From Chloroflexota bacterium (GTDB taxonomy: Bacteria > Chloroflexota > Limnocylindria > Limnocylindrales > CSP1-4), in the NCBI GenBank assembly GCA_021785115.1, contig JAJYGO010000325.1:1-12710 (forward strand): a DNA stretch of 12,710 bases, in the 5' to 3' direction. The notes beneath the pieces were generated by a model that ran no database searches, was not told the DNA's origin, and saw only the letters and a list, made by a program, of their open reading frames with translations. This document shows, in pieces, positions 5,940 through 12,449 of this stretch (its first letter is position 1; each line of letters begins with the position of its first letter). The position numbers were made by a program, and so were the translations under genes.

Positions 5940-6701
5940 GTGACGGACAGGCGAGCGAGGCGAAGGACGACGCCGAGGCGGGCGGGCGGCGTGCCGCGCG
6001 CCGCGAGGGGCTCGACGCTCCGGGCGAGGCGCGGCACGGCGGCGGACGGCCTCACCACCCAGGCATACCAGCAGGTCCGCAACGCCATCCTGCGCGGCGA
6101 CCACCCTCCCGGCGAGGTGCTGCTGGAGACGCATCTCGCGGGCGAGTTGGGGATGAGCCGCACGCCGGTCCGCGAAGCGCTCCAGCTGCTGGCGCGCGAA
6201 GGGTTCCTGGAGATCGTGGCCAACCGGGGGTACTTCGTGCCGCGGCTGTCGATGTCCGACATCCGAGAGTTCTACGAGCTGCGCGAGGTGCTGGAAGGCT
6301 TCGCCACCCGTTGCGCGGCCACGCACGCGGCGGACGCGGACATCGAGGACCTCGAGCAGCTGATGCGCCACTACGAGCGCGCGCCGTCATGGGAGGCCTG
6401 GGCTCGCATCGGTACCGAATTCCACAACCGCATCATCGCGCTCGGCGCCAATCGGCGGCTGAGCAGCCTGCTCGGCTCGCTGAAGGCCCAGATCGGCCTC
6501 ACGCGGGAGACGCAGCTCCGCGAGGTCAGGGGTCGCCGCGACGAATCCGCCGTCGAGCACCGGGCCATCCTCGACGCCATCCGCAAGCGCGATCCCGAGG
6601 AGGCGGAGCGGGAGGCGAGAGCACACGTCCGGCTCTCGTACGAGGCCATCCTGCAGGCCTTCCACCCGGGGCGGCGGCCGGGTGGCCGCCGCGATGGATG
6701 A
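5940..6701 (+). CDS. GntR family transcriptional regulator, FCD (FadR) subfamily
   Basis: 253 residues from a GTG at 5940 with SD GAGGAA. The winged-helix DNA-binding domain covers about residues 37-104: LTTQAYQQVRNAILRGDHPPGE, the recognition helix region MSRTPVREALQLLAREG (72-88), and the wing NRGYFV. The FCD ligand domain follows (about 106-240), with RxxLE at 115-119 and histidines at the usual metal positions: FHNRII (His162), EHRAIL (His207) and HVRLSY (His229). The usual Asp four residues before the first His is Gly158 here. The first 36 residues are an Arg-rich, low-complexity extension, so a later start (for example GTG at 5991) is possible. FCD regulators usually repress catabolic or transport genes and release DNA on binding an organic acid. 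Neighbours imply control of the flanking oxidoreductases and the importer. Confidence 0.9.
   Translation: MTDRRARRRTTPRRAGGVPRAARGSTLRARRGTAADGLTTQAYQQVRNAILRGDHPPGEVLLETHLAGELGMSRTPVREALQLLAREGFLEIVANRGYFVPRLSMSDIREFYELREVLEGFATRCAATHAADADIEDLEQLMRHYERAPSWEAWARIGTEFHNRIIALGANRRLSSLLGSLKAQIGLTRETQLREVRGRRDESAVEHRAILDAIRKRDPEEAEREARAHVRLSYEAILQAFHPGRRPGGRRDG
6671..6692 (+). repeat. Perfect 9-bp hairpin at the 3' end of gntR
   Basis: GCGGCGGCC (6671-6679) and GGCCGCCGC (6684-6692) are exact complements around a GGGT loop. The hairpin is inside the last codons of gntR, ends eight bases before the SD (AAGGAG, 6701-6706) of the next gene and has no T-tract. It could tune the ratio between regulator and downstream genes, or be a by-product of Arg/Gly-rich codons. 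Confidence 0.5.
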
Positions 6702-6710
6702 AGGAGCACG

Positions 6711-8162
6711 ATGAGCGCAAACGGCACCGGAGGGTACGTCATCGAGCCGGCGCGCAAGACTCCTGTGGTGAGCGAGGTGGACGTGCTGGTCTGTGGAGGC
6801 GGCGTGTCGGGGGTCGGGGCGGCGCTGGGTGCCTCGCGCCTGGGGGCGCGGACGATCGTGCTCGAGCGCAACGCCTTCCTCGGCGGAGCGGCGACCGCCG
6901 TCATCATGAACACCTGGAACGTGCCGGTCGATCGGATGACCGGCGTCGCGCGCGAGATCGCGCTCGCGCTGGAGGCACGCGGAGCCGGCGTGACCACCGG
7001 ACCGACGTTCCCGTTCGATTCGGAGGCCTTCAAGGAGCTCGCCCTCGAGCTGCTGCGGGAGCAGGACGTCGAGCTCCTCAACTACACCTGGGTCGCCGAT
7101 CCGATCATGGATGGGCAGCGCATCCGCGGCGTGATCGTCCAGAACAAGTCCGGCCGCCAGGCGATCCTTGCCCGCACCGTCGTGGACACGACCGGCGACG
7201 CCGACGTCGCGGCGGCGGCTGGCGCCGAGTACGTCAAGGGCCGCGAGAACGACGCGAAGATGCGGCCTATGAGCGTGCTGTTCCGGCTCGGCGGTGTGGA
7301 CGTGCGGAAGGCGGTCGAGAGCTGCCTGCGCCACCCGGAGCACTACACCGCCGACCCGAACTTCCATGTCCTCGATCCCGACCAGGGCCTCGTCCGCATG
7401 TCGGGGTTCTTCGACGTCGTGGAGAAGGCGCGCGCGGCGGGGGAGCTCCCGGACGAGATCCACTACATCCGGTTCGAAGGCGTCAGCGTGGACCGCGGGA
7501 TCGTGACGGTCAACAACTCGCGCGTCTACGGCGTGGACGGGACGAACGCGGCGGACCTCACCCGGGCCGACATCGAGGCGCGGCTCCAGAATCGCAAGCT
7601 CTTCGCCGTCATCAAGAAGTACATCCCGGGGTTCGAGAACGCGTTCGTCCTCGACTCGTCCGCGACGGTCGGCGTCCGTGAGACCCGGCGCGTGCGCGGG
7701 CCGCACGTCCTCTCCGAGCAGGATCTGGTGGCGCACCGCACGTACCCGAACAGCGTCGCCCGGATCTGGCGGCACATGGCCGAGGGCACCGACTGGCACA
7801 AGGCCGACGGTGGCGAAGGGGCGCCGGGCGATGCGGTCTACCGGACGGCGACGACGAGCCTGACCTGGTTCGAGATTCCATGGGGCGTCTTCACGCCCAA
7901 CCACGTCGAGGGGATGACCATCGGCGGGCGGACCATCTCTGCCACGCACGAGGCGGAGATGTGGTGCCGCGCGCAGTACTCGTGCCTCGTCACCGGCCAG
8001 GTGGCCGGCACGGCGGCAGCGCTGGCCGCGGCGTGCGGCGTGTCGCCGTCGTCGCTCGACGTGGCGGCGCTGCAGCGGGCGCTCGTGGCAGCGGGGGTGG
8101 ACATCGGGGAAGCTGGCGAGCGGGTGGCAGCGCAGCGCCGGAGCGCCAGCGCGACGCCGTGA
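6711..8162 (+). CDS. FAD-dependent oxidoreductase, operon copy
   Basis: 483 residues; the ATG at 6711 follows AAGGAG (6701-6706) with nine bases between the gntR stop and this start. The GxGxxG site is at DVLVCGGGVSGVGAALG (Gly29, Gly31, Gly34) with Glu52 as the ribose acid. The second motif is TGDADVAAAAGAEY (161-174), GVRETRRVRG lies at 321-330, and the C-terminal MTIGGRTISATHEAEMWCRA (402-421) closes the FAD site. The same motif order and spacing as the divergent enzyme at 4515-5849 make the two paralogues, but the sequences differ through most of the middle, where substrate specificity should lie. Cytosolic flavoenzyme, reaction unknown. Position between regulator and importer suggests it acts on the imported compound. 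Confidence 0.9.
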   Translation: MSANGTGGYVIEPARKTPVVSEVDVLVCGGGVSGVGAALGASRLGARTIVLERNAFLGGAATAVIMNTWNVPVDRMTGVAREIALALEARGAGVTTGPTFPFDSEAFKELALELLREQDVELLNYTWVADPIMDGQRIRGVIVQNKSGRQAILARTVVDTTGDADVAAAAGAEYVKGRENDAKMRPMSVLFRLGGVDVRKAVESCLRHPEHYTADPNFHVLDPDQGLVRMSGFFDVVEKARAAGELPDEIHYIRFEGVSVDRGIVTVNNSRVYGVDGTNAADLTRADIEARLQNRKLFAVIKKYIPGFENAFVLDSSATVGVRETRRVRGPHVLSEQDLVAHRTYPNSVARIWRHMAEGTDWHKADGGEGAPGDAVYRTATTSLTWFEIPWGVFTPNHVEGMTIGGRTISATHEAEMWCRAQYSCLVTGQVAGTAAALAAACGVSPSSLDVAALQRALVAAGVDIGEAGERVAAQRRSASATP

Positions 8163-8187
8163 TCAACGTGGGGCCGAGGGATCTCTC

Positions 8188-9216
8188 ATGGACGCGCGAT
8201 TGAGGAAGCTGTGCCTGATGCTGGCCTGCACGGTCGCCGCGACGAGCACGCGGGCGGAGACGCAGGGCATCGAGAAGCGCGACGTCAAGATCGCGGTGGG
8301 CAGCAAGGTCGGCCTCTTCTTCCTGCCGACGATGCTCGCGGAGTACCTCGGCTATTACAAGGACGAGGGGCTGAACGTCCAGATCGTCGATCTCGGCTCG
8401 GGGGGCAAGGCGCTCGAGGCGCTCGTCGGCAAGAGCGTCGACGTGACCAGCGGCGCGTACGACCACACCGTCCAGCTGAACGCGAAGAACATTCCGCTCG
8501 AGGCGTTCGTGCTCCAGGCGAAGCTCGCGGACTACGCCGTCGGGACCGTCAAGGGGAAGATCCCCGACTACAGATCGCCGAAGGACCTCAAGGGCAAGAA
8601 GATCGGCATCTCGTCACCCGGCGCGGGCAGCGACATGTTCCTGAAGCTGGTCCTGGCCAAGTCCGGCGTGAAGCCCGAGGACGTCAGCGTCATCAGCGTC
8701 GGGCTGGGCTCGGCCGCGGTCGCGGCCGTACAGCGAGGCGAGCTCGACGCCATCGCCAACAACGACCCGGTGCTCACGGTCCTGCAGGAGAGCGGCGACA
8801 TCAGGGTCATCGCCGACGCGCGCACGCCGGAAGGCTCCAAGGAGTACTACGGGAGCGAGACGTACCCCGCCGGCTGCTTCTTCGCATACTCCGACTTCAT
8901 CAAGGACAACCCCAACACGGTCCAGGGGCTGACCAACGCCATGGTCCGGACGCTTCGATGGCTGCACCAGGCCACGCCCGACCAGGTCATGAAGGTGCTC
9001 CCGAAGGAGTTCGCCGGCGGACACCCTGCGATCCTGCGGAAGATGCTGCTGAAGCTGCTGCCGACGTACTCGCCGGATGGCGTGTTCCCCGCCGACGGCG
9101 GCGAGGTCGCCTATCGCGCGCTCGCCCAGTTCTACCCGAGCGTCCGCGCCGCGAAGATCGACGTGAGCAGGACGTTCACCAACGCGTTCGTCCAGAGGGC
9201 GCTCGCCAACAAGTGA
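8188..9216 (+). CDS. ABC transporter substrate-binding protein, NMT1/THI5-SsuA-like
   Basis: 342 residues; ATG at 8188 with SD GAGGGA (8176-8181), 25 bases after the oxidoreductase stop. Signal peptide MDARLRKLCLMLACTVAATS, likely cleaved at TRA|E (23/24), so the protein is periplasmic. The mature protein starts with a strand VKIAVGSKVGLFFLP and the helix AEYLGYYKDEGL that open NitT/TauT-class binding proteins. GSGGKALEALVGKSVDVTSGAYDH lines domain I, and DLKGKKIGISSPGAGSDMFLKLVL begins domain II. This family binds aliphatic sulfonates, taurine, nitrate, pyrimidine precursors or aromatic acids; the ligand cannot be told from sequence. It forms one importer with the two genes that follow. Confidence 0.9.
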   Translation: MDARLRKLCLMLACTVAATSTRAETQGIEKRDVKIAVGSKVGLFFLPTMLAEYLGYYKDEGLNVQIVDLGSGGKALEALVGKSVDVTSGAYDHTVQLNAKNIPLEAFVLQAKLADYAVGTVKGKIPDYRSPKDLKGKKIGISSPGAGSDMFLKLVLAKSGVKPEDVSVISVGLGSAAVAAVQRGELDAIANNDPVLTVLQESGDIRVIADARTPEGSKEYYGSETYPAGCFFAYSDFIKDNPNTVQGLTNAMVRTLRWLHQATPDQVMKVLPKEFAGGHPAILRKMLLKLLPTYSPDGVFPADGGEVAYRALAQFYPSVRAAKIDVSRTFTNAFVQRALANK

Positions 9217-9246
9217 TTCCCAGACCCCGTTCGCGCCCCACGACAG

Positions 9247-9258
9247 GCTCGCGCGAGC
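9247..9258. repeat. 12-bp palindrome between binding-protein and ATPase genes
   Basis: GCTCGCGCGAGC is a perfect palindrome in the 73-base gap after the substrate-binding protein gene. Hairpins here often protect binding-protein mRNA and keep it in excess over the ATPase and permease; that role is inferred only. Confidence 0.4.
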
Positions 9259-9289
9259 GGGCGCGCCGGCCGCAAGCCGTGGAGGTGAA

Positions 9290-10147
9290 ATGGCGCTCAT
9301 GGAGTTGCACACGGCCCTGCCGCCCCGCCGCGCGGATTCGCCCGTCCCCGCCGTGGCGTTTCGCGGGATCACCTGCCGCTTCCCAGGCGCCGGAGCGACG
9401 CCCGCGACGTACACCGCGGTCGAGAACACCACTCTCGATGTCGCGGAGGGTGAGTTCGTCTCGGTCGTAGGGCCGACCGGCTGCGGGAAATCGACCCTGC
9501 TCAACGCGGCGGCCGGCCTGCTCGAGCCGGCCGCTGGCACCGTGGAGATCTTCGGCAAGCCGCTGGTGGGCGTGAACACCGCCGCCGGATACCTGTTCCA
9601 GGCGGAGTCGCTCATGCCGTGGCGCTCCGCGCTCCGGAACGTCACCGCCGGGCTCGAGTACCGCGGCGTGCCGAAGGCAAGGGCCGTCGAGCAGGCCACG
9701 CTCTGGCTCGAGCGCGTCGGCCTCACCGGGTTCGAGCATCGCTACCCCCACCAGCTCTCGGGTGGCATGCGGAAGCGCGTCGCGCTGGCGCAGACGCTCA
9801 TCCTGGACCCGCACATCCTGCTCATGGACGAGCCGTTCAGCGCGCTCGACGCGCAGACGCGCGTGCTGATGGAGAACGAGCTGCTCGAGCTGTGGGGCGC
9901 CAACCGCAAGTCGGTGCTGTTCATCACCCACGATCTCGAGGAGGCCATCTCGATGTCCGATCGCGTCATCGTCCTGTCGGCCGGCCCCGGGAGCCACCCC
10001 ATCGGCGAGTTCGTCGTCGACCTCGCTCGCCCGCGCGACGTCTCGGAGATCCGTCACACCAAGCGCTTCGTCGAACTCCATCGCGACATCTGGACCGTCT
10101 TGAAGGAAGAGGTGCTGAAGGCCTATGCCCACACTCGACAGAGGTGA
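9290..10147 (+). CDS. ABC transporter ATP-binding protein, NitT/TauT family
   Basis: 285 residues; ATG at 9290 after GGAGGTG (9281-9287), with a second ATG nine bases on. All nucleotide-binding motifs are intact: Walker A GPTGCGKST (61-69), Q-loop Gln104 in YLFQAESLMPW, signature LSGGM (156-160), Walker B ILLMDEP (176-182), D-loop SALD (184-187) and switch His214 in FITHDLEEA. The FQxxxLMPW form of the Q-loop and the short length without a regulatory domain are typical of SsuB/TauB/NrtD-type proteins. The dimer should power import on the cytoplasmic face. Its last 23 bases overlap the permease gene, implying translational coupling. Confidence 0.93.
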   Translation: MALMELHTALPPRRADSPVPAVAFRGITCRFPGAGATPATYTAVENTTLDVAEGEFVSVVGPTGCGKSTLLNAAAGLLEPAAGTVEIFGKPLVGVNTAAGYLFQAESLMPWRSALRNVTAGLEYRGVPKARAVEQATLWLERVGLTGFEHRYPHQLSGGMRKRVALAQTLILDPHILLMDEPFSALDAQTRVLMENELLELWGANRKSVLFITHDLEEAISMSDRVIVLSAGPGSHPIGEFVVDLARPRDVSEIRHTKRFVELHRDIWTVLKEEVLKAYAHTRQR

Positions 10148-10949
10148 CGGAAGGCGCCGCCTGCGCGCTCGCGGTGCCAGGCTCCGCCTGTATCAGCTGG
10201 TCGTATTCGTGGCGCTCGTCCTGCTCTGGTACGCGCTGACAGAGGCGGCGGTCCTGCCCAAGTTCTTCTTCGGCGAGCCGGTCGCCGTCGCCAGCCGGCT
10301 CCGGGACTGGCTCGGCGCGGGCGAGATCTATCACCACGTCGGGGTCACGCTCGTCGAGACGCTCCTCGCGTTCGCGCTCGGCTCGACGCTCGCCCTCGTC
10401 ATCGGCCTGTGGCTCGCGTTGAACCCGACCGCATCCGCGCTGGCGGACCCGTACATCAAGGGACTGAACTCGATGCCACGCGTGATCCTGGCGCCGATCT
10501 TCGCCGTCTGGTTTGGGTTGGGGATCTGGTCGAAGGTGGCGCTCGGGATCACCCTGGTCTTCTTCGTCGTCTTCTTCAACGTGTATCAGGGCATCCGCGA
10601 CGTCAGCCCGGTGGTGCTGGCGAACTCGCGCATGCTCGGCGCCAACAAGCGGCAGCTCCTCCGCACGGTCTACCTGCCGTCGGCGACGACCTGGGTCTTC
10701 TCGAGCCTGCACACCTCTGTCGGGATGGCCTTCGTCGGCGCCGTCGTCGGCGAATACCTCGGCTCCTCGGCGGGGGTGGGATACCTCATCCTCCAGGCTG
10801 AGGGCGTCTTCGACATCAACACCGTCTTCGCGGGCATCATCGTCTTGACGGTGTGTGCCCTCGTGCTCGATGCCGTCGTCGGCGCGGTGGAGGAGCGCCT
10901 CCTCTTCTGGCGCCCGTCACAGCCGACGGGCGAGGCTCACGCGACGTGA
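10125..10949 (+). CDS. ABC transporter permease, SsuC/TauC-like
   Basis: 274 residues from an ATG at 10125 inside the end of the ATPase gene. The Arg-rich N-terminus (residues 8-21) is cytoplasmic. Hydrophobic helices are seen at about 22-40, 75-98, 118-132, 137-154, 195-212 and 233-253, the six-helix plan of binding-protein-dependent permeases. The cytoplasmic coupling loop is ANSRMLGANKRQLLRTVYLP (166-185), matching the EAA-loop consensus at the Gly and the final LP, with ANS in place of EAA as is common in this subfamily. GYLILQAEGVFDINTVFAGII near the C-terminus is also characteristic. It should form the homodimeric channel of the importer. The TGA overlaps a possible GTG start of the next open frame. 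Confidence 0.92.
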   Translation: MPTLDRGDGRRRLRARGARLRLYQLVVFVALVLLWYALTEAAVLPKFFFGEPVAVASRLRDWLGAGEIYHHVGVTLVETLLAFALGSTLALVIGLWLALNPTASALADPYIKGLNSMPRVILAPIFAVWFGLGIWSKVALGITLVFFVVFFNVYQGIRDVSPVVLANSRMLGANKRQLLRTVYLPSATTWVFSSLHTSVGMAFVGAVVGEYLGSSAGVGYLILQAEGVFDINTVFAGIIVLTVCALVLDAVVGAVEERLLFWRPSQPTGEAHAT

Positions 10950-11101
10950 CGGGCACGGCCATGTTCGACGGTTTCACGCACAGCGAGGTCCGTACCGCCG
11001 GCGCGACGATCAACGTCCTTCGCGGCGGCGAAGGGCCGCCGCTGCTGCTGCTGCACGGTTATCCGCAGACGCTCGCGATGCTTCGGCGAAGAAGGGTCTG
11101 A
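10946..11101 (+). pseudogene. Truncated alpha/beta-hydrolase (haloacetate-dehalogenase-like)
   Basis: From the ATG at 10961 (or a GTG at 10946 overlapping the permease stop) 40 residues match the start of alpha/beta-hydrolases of the haloacetate/fluoroacetate dehalogenase type: an F-x-GF opening, a central strand AGATINVLRGGEGPPLLLLHG and the oxyanion motif HGYPQT. Intact members run to about 290 residues and continue with a Trp after this motif. Here the sequence changes after Met40 (nucleotide 11081) to LRRRRV and a stop at 11101. No nucleophile-elbow or later hydrolase segment is found downstream. The position makes it the former last gene of the importer operon. The homology is from family knowledge; the truncation is seen. 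Confidence 0.7.
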
Positions 11102-11272
11102 TTCACGGGAGCTGGGATGATCCCAGCGACATCGTTGTCGCCGCCGCGGCGAGAGTCAGGCAGAGGTTTGCCGCAGTGGAATATCCAGCCAATCGAGGAA
11201 TGCCGGGTCGTACCGCTCCTCGACAATTTTGGTGCCGGACGAAATAAGCTCCGAGAACCGGGAGCTTAGGAG
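11081..11272. other. Foreign-looking insert between hydrolase break and tRNA fragment
   Basis: This 192-base stretch has more A+T than its neighbours. It opens at the hydrolase break with CTTCGGCGAAG (11081-11091), an 11-bp inverted repeat. GCTGGGA/TCCCAGC follows at 11111-11127. On the minus strand about 37 codons are open before a TGA at 11158-11156, including a protein-like ERYDPAFLDWLDIPLRQ segment, which may be the tail of a gene that has lost its start. I do not recognise it. A plus-strand frame ending at 11247 (KKGLIHGSWDDPSDIV) overlaps it, and at most one is real. Confidence 0.3.
11245..11268 (-). terminator. Hairpin with short T-run, downstream of the tRNA-like 3' end
   Basis: Read leftwards, TAAGCTCC and GGAGCTTA form a perfect 8-bp stem with an 8-base loop, followed by TTTC. 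It starts four bases past the discriminator of the tRNA-like fragment, where a tRNA or tmRNA terminator would sit. Confidence 0.45.
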
Positions 11273-11297
11273 TGGAGGTGCCGGGAATCGAACGCGG
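11273..11297 (-). other. tRNA/tmRNA 3'-end fragment, putative integration (att) scar
   Basis: On the minus strand the bases read as the 3' part of a tRNA domain: a T-arm with the standard loop TTCGATT (11292-11286), stem strands CCGCG and CCCGG (four pairs and one C-C mismatch), the acceptor 3' strand CACCTCC (11280-11274) and discriminator A (11273). No CCA is encoded. I looked for the matching 5' acceptor strand (GGAGGTG or similar) within tRNA and tmRNA distance upstream and found none, nor D- and anticodon arms. A lone 3' end of this kind is what site-specific integrases leave when elements enter a tRNA or tmRNA gene. Confidence 0.55.
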
Positions 11298-11565
11298 TTC
11301 TATGTGTGGAGACGATCTCGTGGAAGCGCGGGATCTCGCCCGAGATAGGCGCGGTTGCGGATGCTAGCATGCATTCGGCGCGACGCATCCACACGGCTCC
11401 GATACAGGCTCCTGCTGGAAGACGTGTAGCCCCGGAGACCCGAGAAGACCGGCCGTCCCGAGCCTGGCCACCAGCGGCGACCTGGGCCTTCACGCCCGAC
11501 GGGCCCGGTGAGCGTTGCGGCTCCCGGGGTCCGCGGGCGCGGCCACGAGGGACCTCCAGGAGCGG
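11298..11565. other. Gene-free stretch with small palindromes
   Basis: Between the tRNA-like fragment and the 3' end of the selenoprotein gene. ATCTCG/CGAGAT (11333-11346) and the perfect palindrome ATGCTAGCAT (11361-11370) are visible. Open frames exist on both strands, but none has a start with SD or a composition I trust. No recombinase gene is seen. Confidence 0.35.
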
Positions 11566-12369
11566 TCAGGCGGGCGTGGACGGGGCCGGCGCGAAGGTCT
11601 CGTCGAGCACGACGGGCGGGAGCGGCGCCGGGCGGGTGAGGAGCGCGAGCGTCGCCTCGAGCACCCGCCGCTGCTGCGTCCCGTCGCCGGGGGCGCCGAT
11701 GGGCGCGCCGCGCGGCAGGCGCGTGAACGTGACGCGTGGCGGGTTGACGAGCCGGGCCACCGCGTCGCGCCAGGTCGTCATCGTGGTGGCGATCCCCTCG
11801 ACCTGGAGCGCGCGGGCGAGCAGGCTCACGGCCTGCGTGCAGAGCGGTCAGACGGGGACGAGCAGGGCGGCGTCGGCCTCCTGCCGGCGGGCCAGGGCGA
11901 GGAGCGGCGGTGCGACCTCGTCGACGACCCGGCGCACGTCGGGGAGGTAGCCGCTGAAGCTGAAGGCGGTCGGCGCCAGCTCGCCGACGGCGCCCTCGCG
12001 GACGAGCGCCTCCAGGTGGCGAAGCGGCAGGACCGCCTGCACGTCCCGGTCGACGAAGGCGTGGTCGTAATGGTCGTGCGCGAAGGCGAGCCGCTCGAGC
12101 GGGAGCGACACCGGGAAGGTGCGGTGCGACGGGTCCCCGAGCGGGTTGGGGGCGTCGAAGGGCGGCTGCTCGCCGCGGACGTAGGCCCCCGAGGAGGTGA
12201 CGACCAGGAGGCGCGAGCGGGCCAGGGCGACGGGCGCGCCGGGGACGGGCGCCTCGTTCCGGGCGTACTGGTACTGCTTCCAGTCGAACTCACCCGTGGC
12301 CCGCTGCCGCGCGAGCCAGCCCGCCTCGAACTGCTCACCCCAGGCCGTCCGCCGCTCGAGGATCTCCAT
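11566..12369 (-). CDS. GrdB/PrdB-like selenoprotein (in-frame UGA read as selenocysteine)
   Basis: Read as one gene, 267 residues: 173 codons from the ATG at 12369, UGA at 11850-11848, then 93 more codons. The N-terminal part shows family hallmarks of the glycine/sarcosine/betaine/D-proline reductase selenoprotein B group: LLVVTSSGAYVRGEQPPFD (54-72), LAFAHDHYDHAFVDRD (94-109), a GAVGELAPTAFSFSGYLPD block (126-144) and DAALLVPV before the redox centre. The centre is then Sec174-Pro-Leu-Cys177, in place of the Cys-Pro-Leu-Cys found in non-seleno homologues. After the UGA the family sequence resumes without a shift (TQAVSLLARALQVEGIATT, then RLPRGAPIGAPGDGTQQRRVLEATLALL). GrdB and PrdB use Sec to attack amino-acid C-N bonds; stand-alone homologues like this have no assigned substrate, and no PrdA/GrdE partner is in the window. 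The ribosome site is weak. Confidence 0.82.
11820..11836 (-). promoter_or_regulatory. Candidate bacterial SECIS hairpin
   Basis: In the mRNA, 11 bases after the UGA, GCAGGC-CGUGA-GCCUGC forms a perfect 6-bp stem with a 5-base loop. The loop begins 17 bases after the UGA and has G as its second base. Bacterial SECIS elements recognised by SelB lie inside the coding region just after the UGA, with the apical loop about 16-37 bases away and a G among the first loop bases, so position and shape both fit. Confidence 0.7.
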
Positions 12370-12449
12370 GGCGCCGAGTCTAAACCAAGGTTCGTGAATC
12401 GCGATCGGCGGCGAGGCCGTGGACCGCAGGAAGAAAGTTGAAAGGGAAG

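Noticed and set aside
6387..7949. 520-codon minus-strand frame opposite gntR and the second oxidoreductase
   Set aside because: Covers two well-supported genes on the other strand, with shadow-type composition rich in Arg, Asp and His and no motifs.
10855..11247. Plus-strand tail KKGLIHGSWDDPSDIV as an antitoxin C-terminus
   Set aside because: Loose resemblance to Phd-type antitoxin ends only; no start, no SD, no toxin partner.
11273..11620. Complete tmRNA (ssrA) on the minus strand
   Set aside because: The 3' end looks tRNA-like, but no 5' acceptor strand, conserved 5' domain or tag-peptide frame was found at the expected distance.
11515..12441. Long plus-strand open frame opposite the selenoprotein gene
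   Set aside because: Composition is Arg/Gly/Glu/Asp low complexity, as expected for an antisense shadow in GC-rich DNA, and no domain is recognisable.
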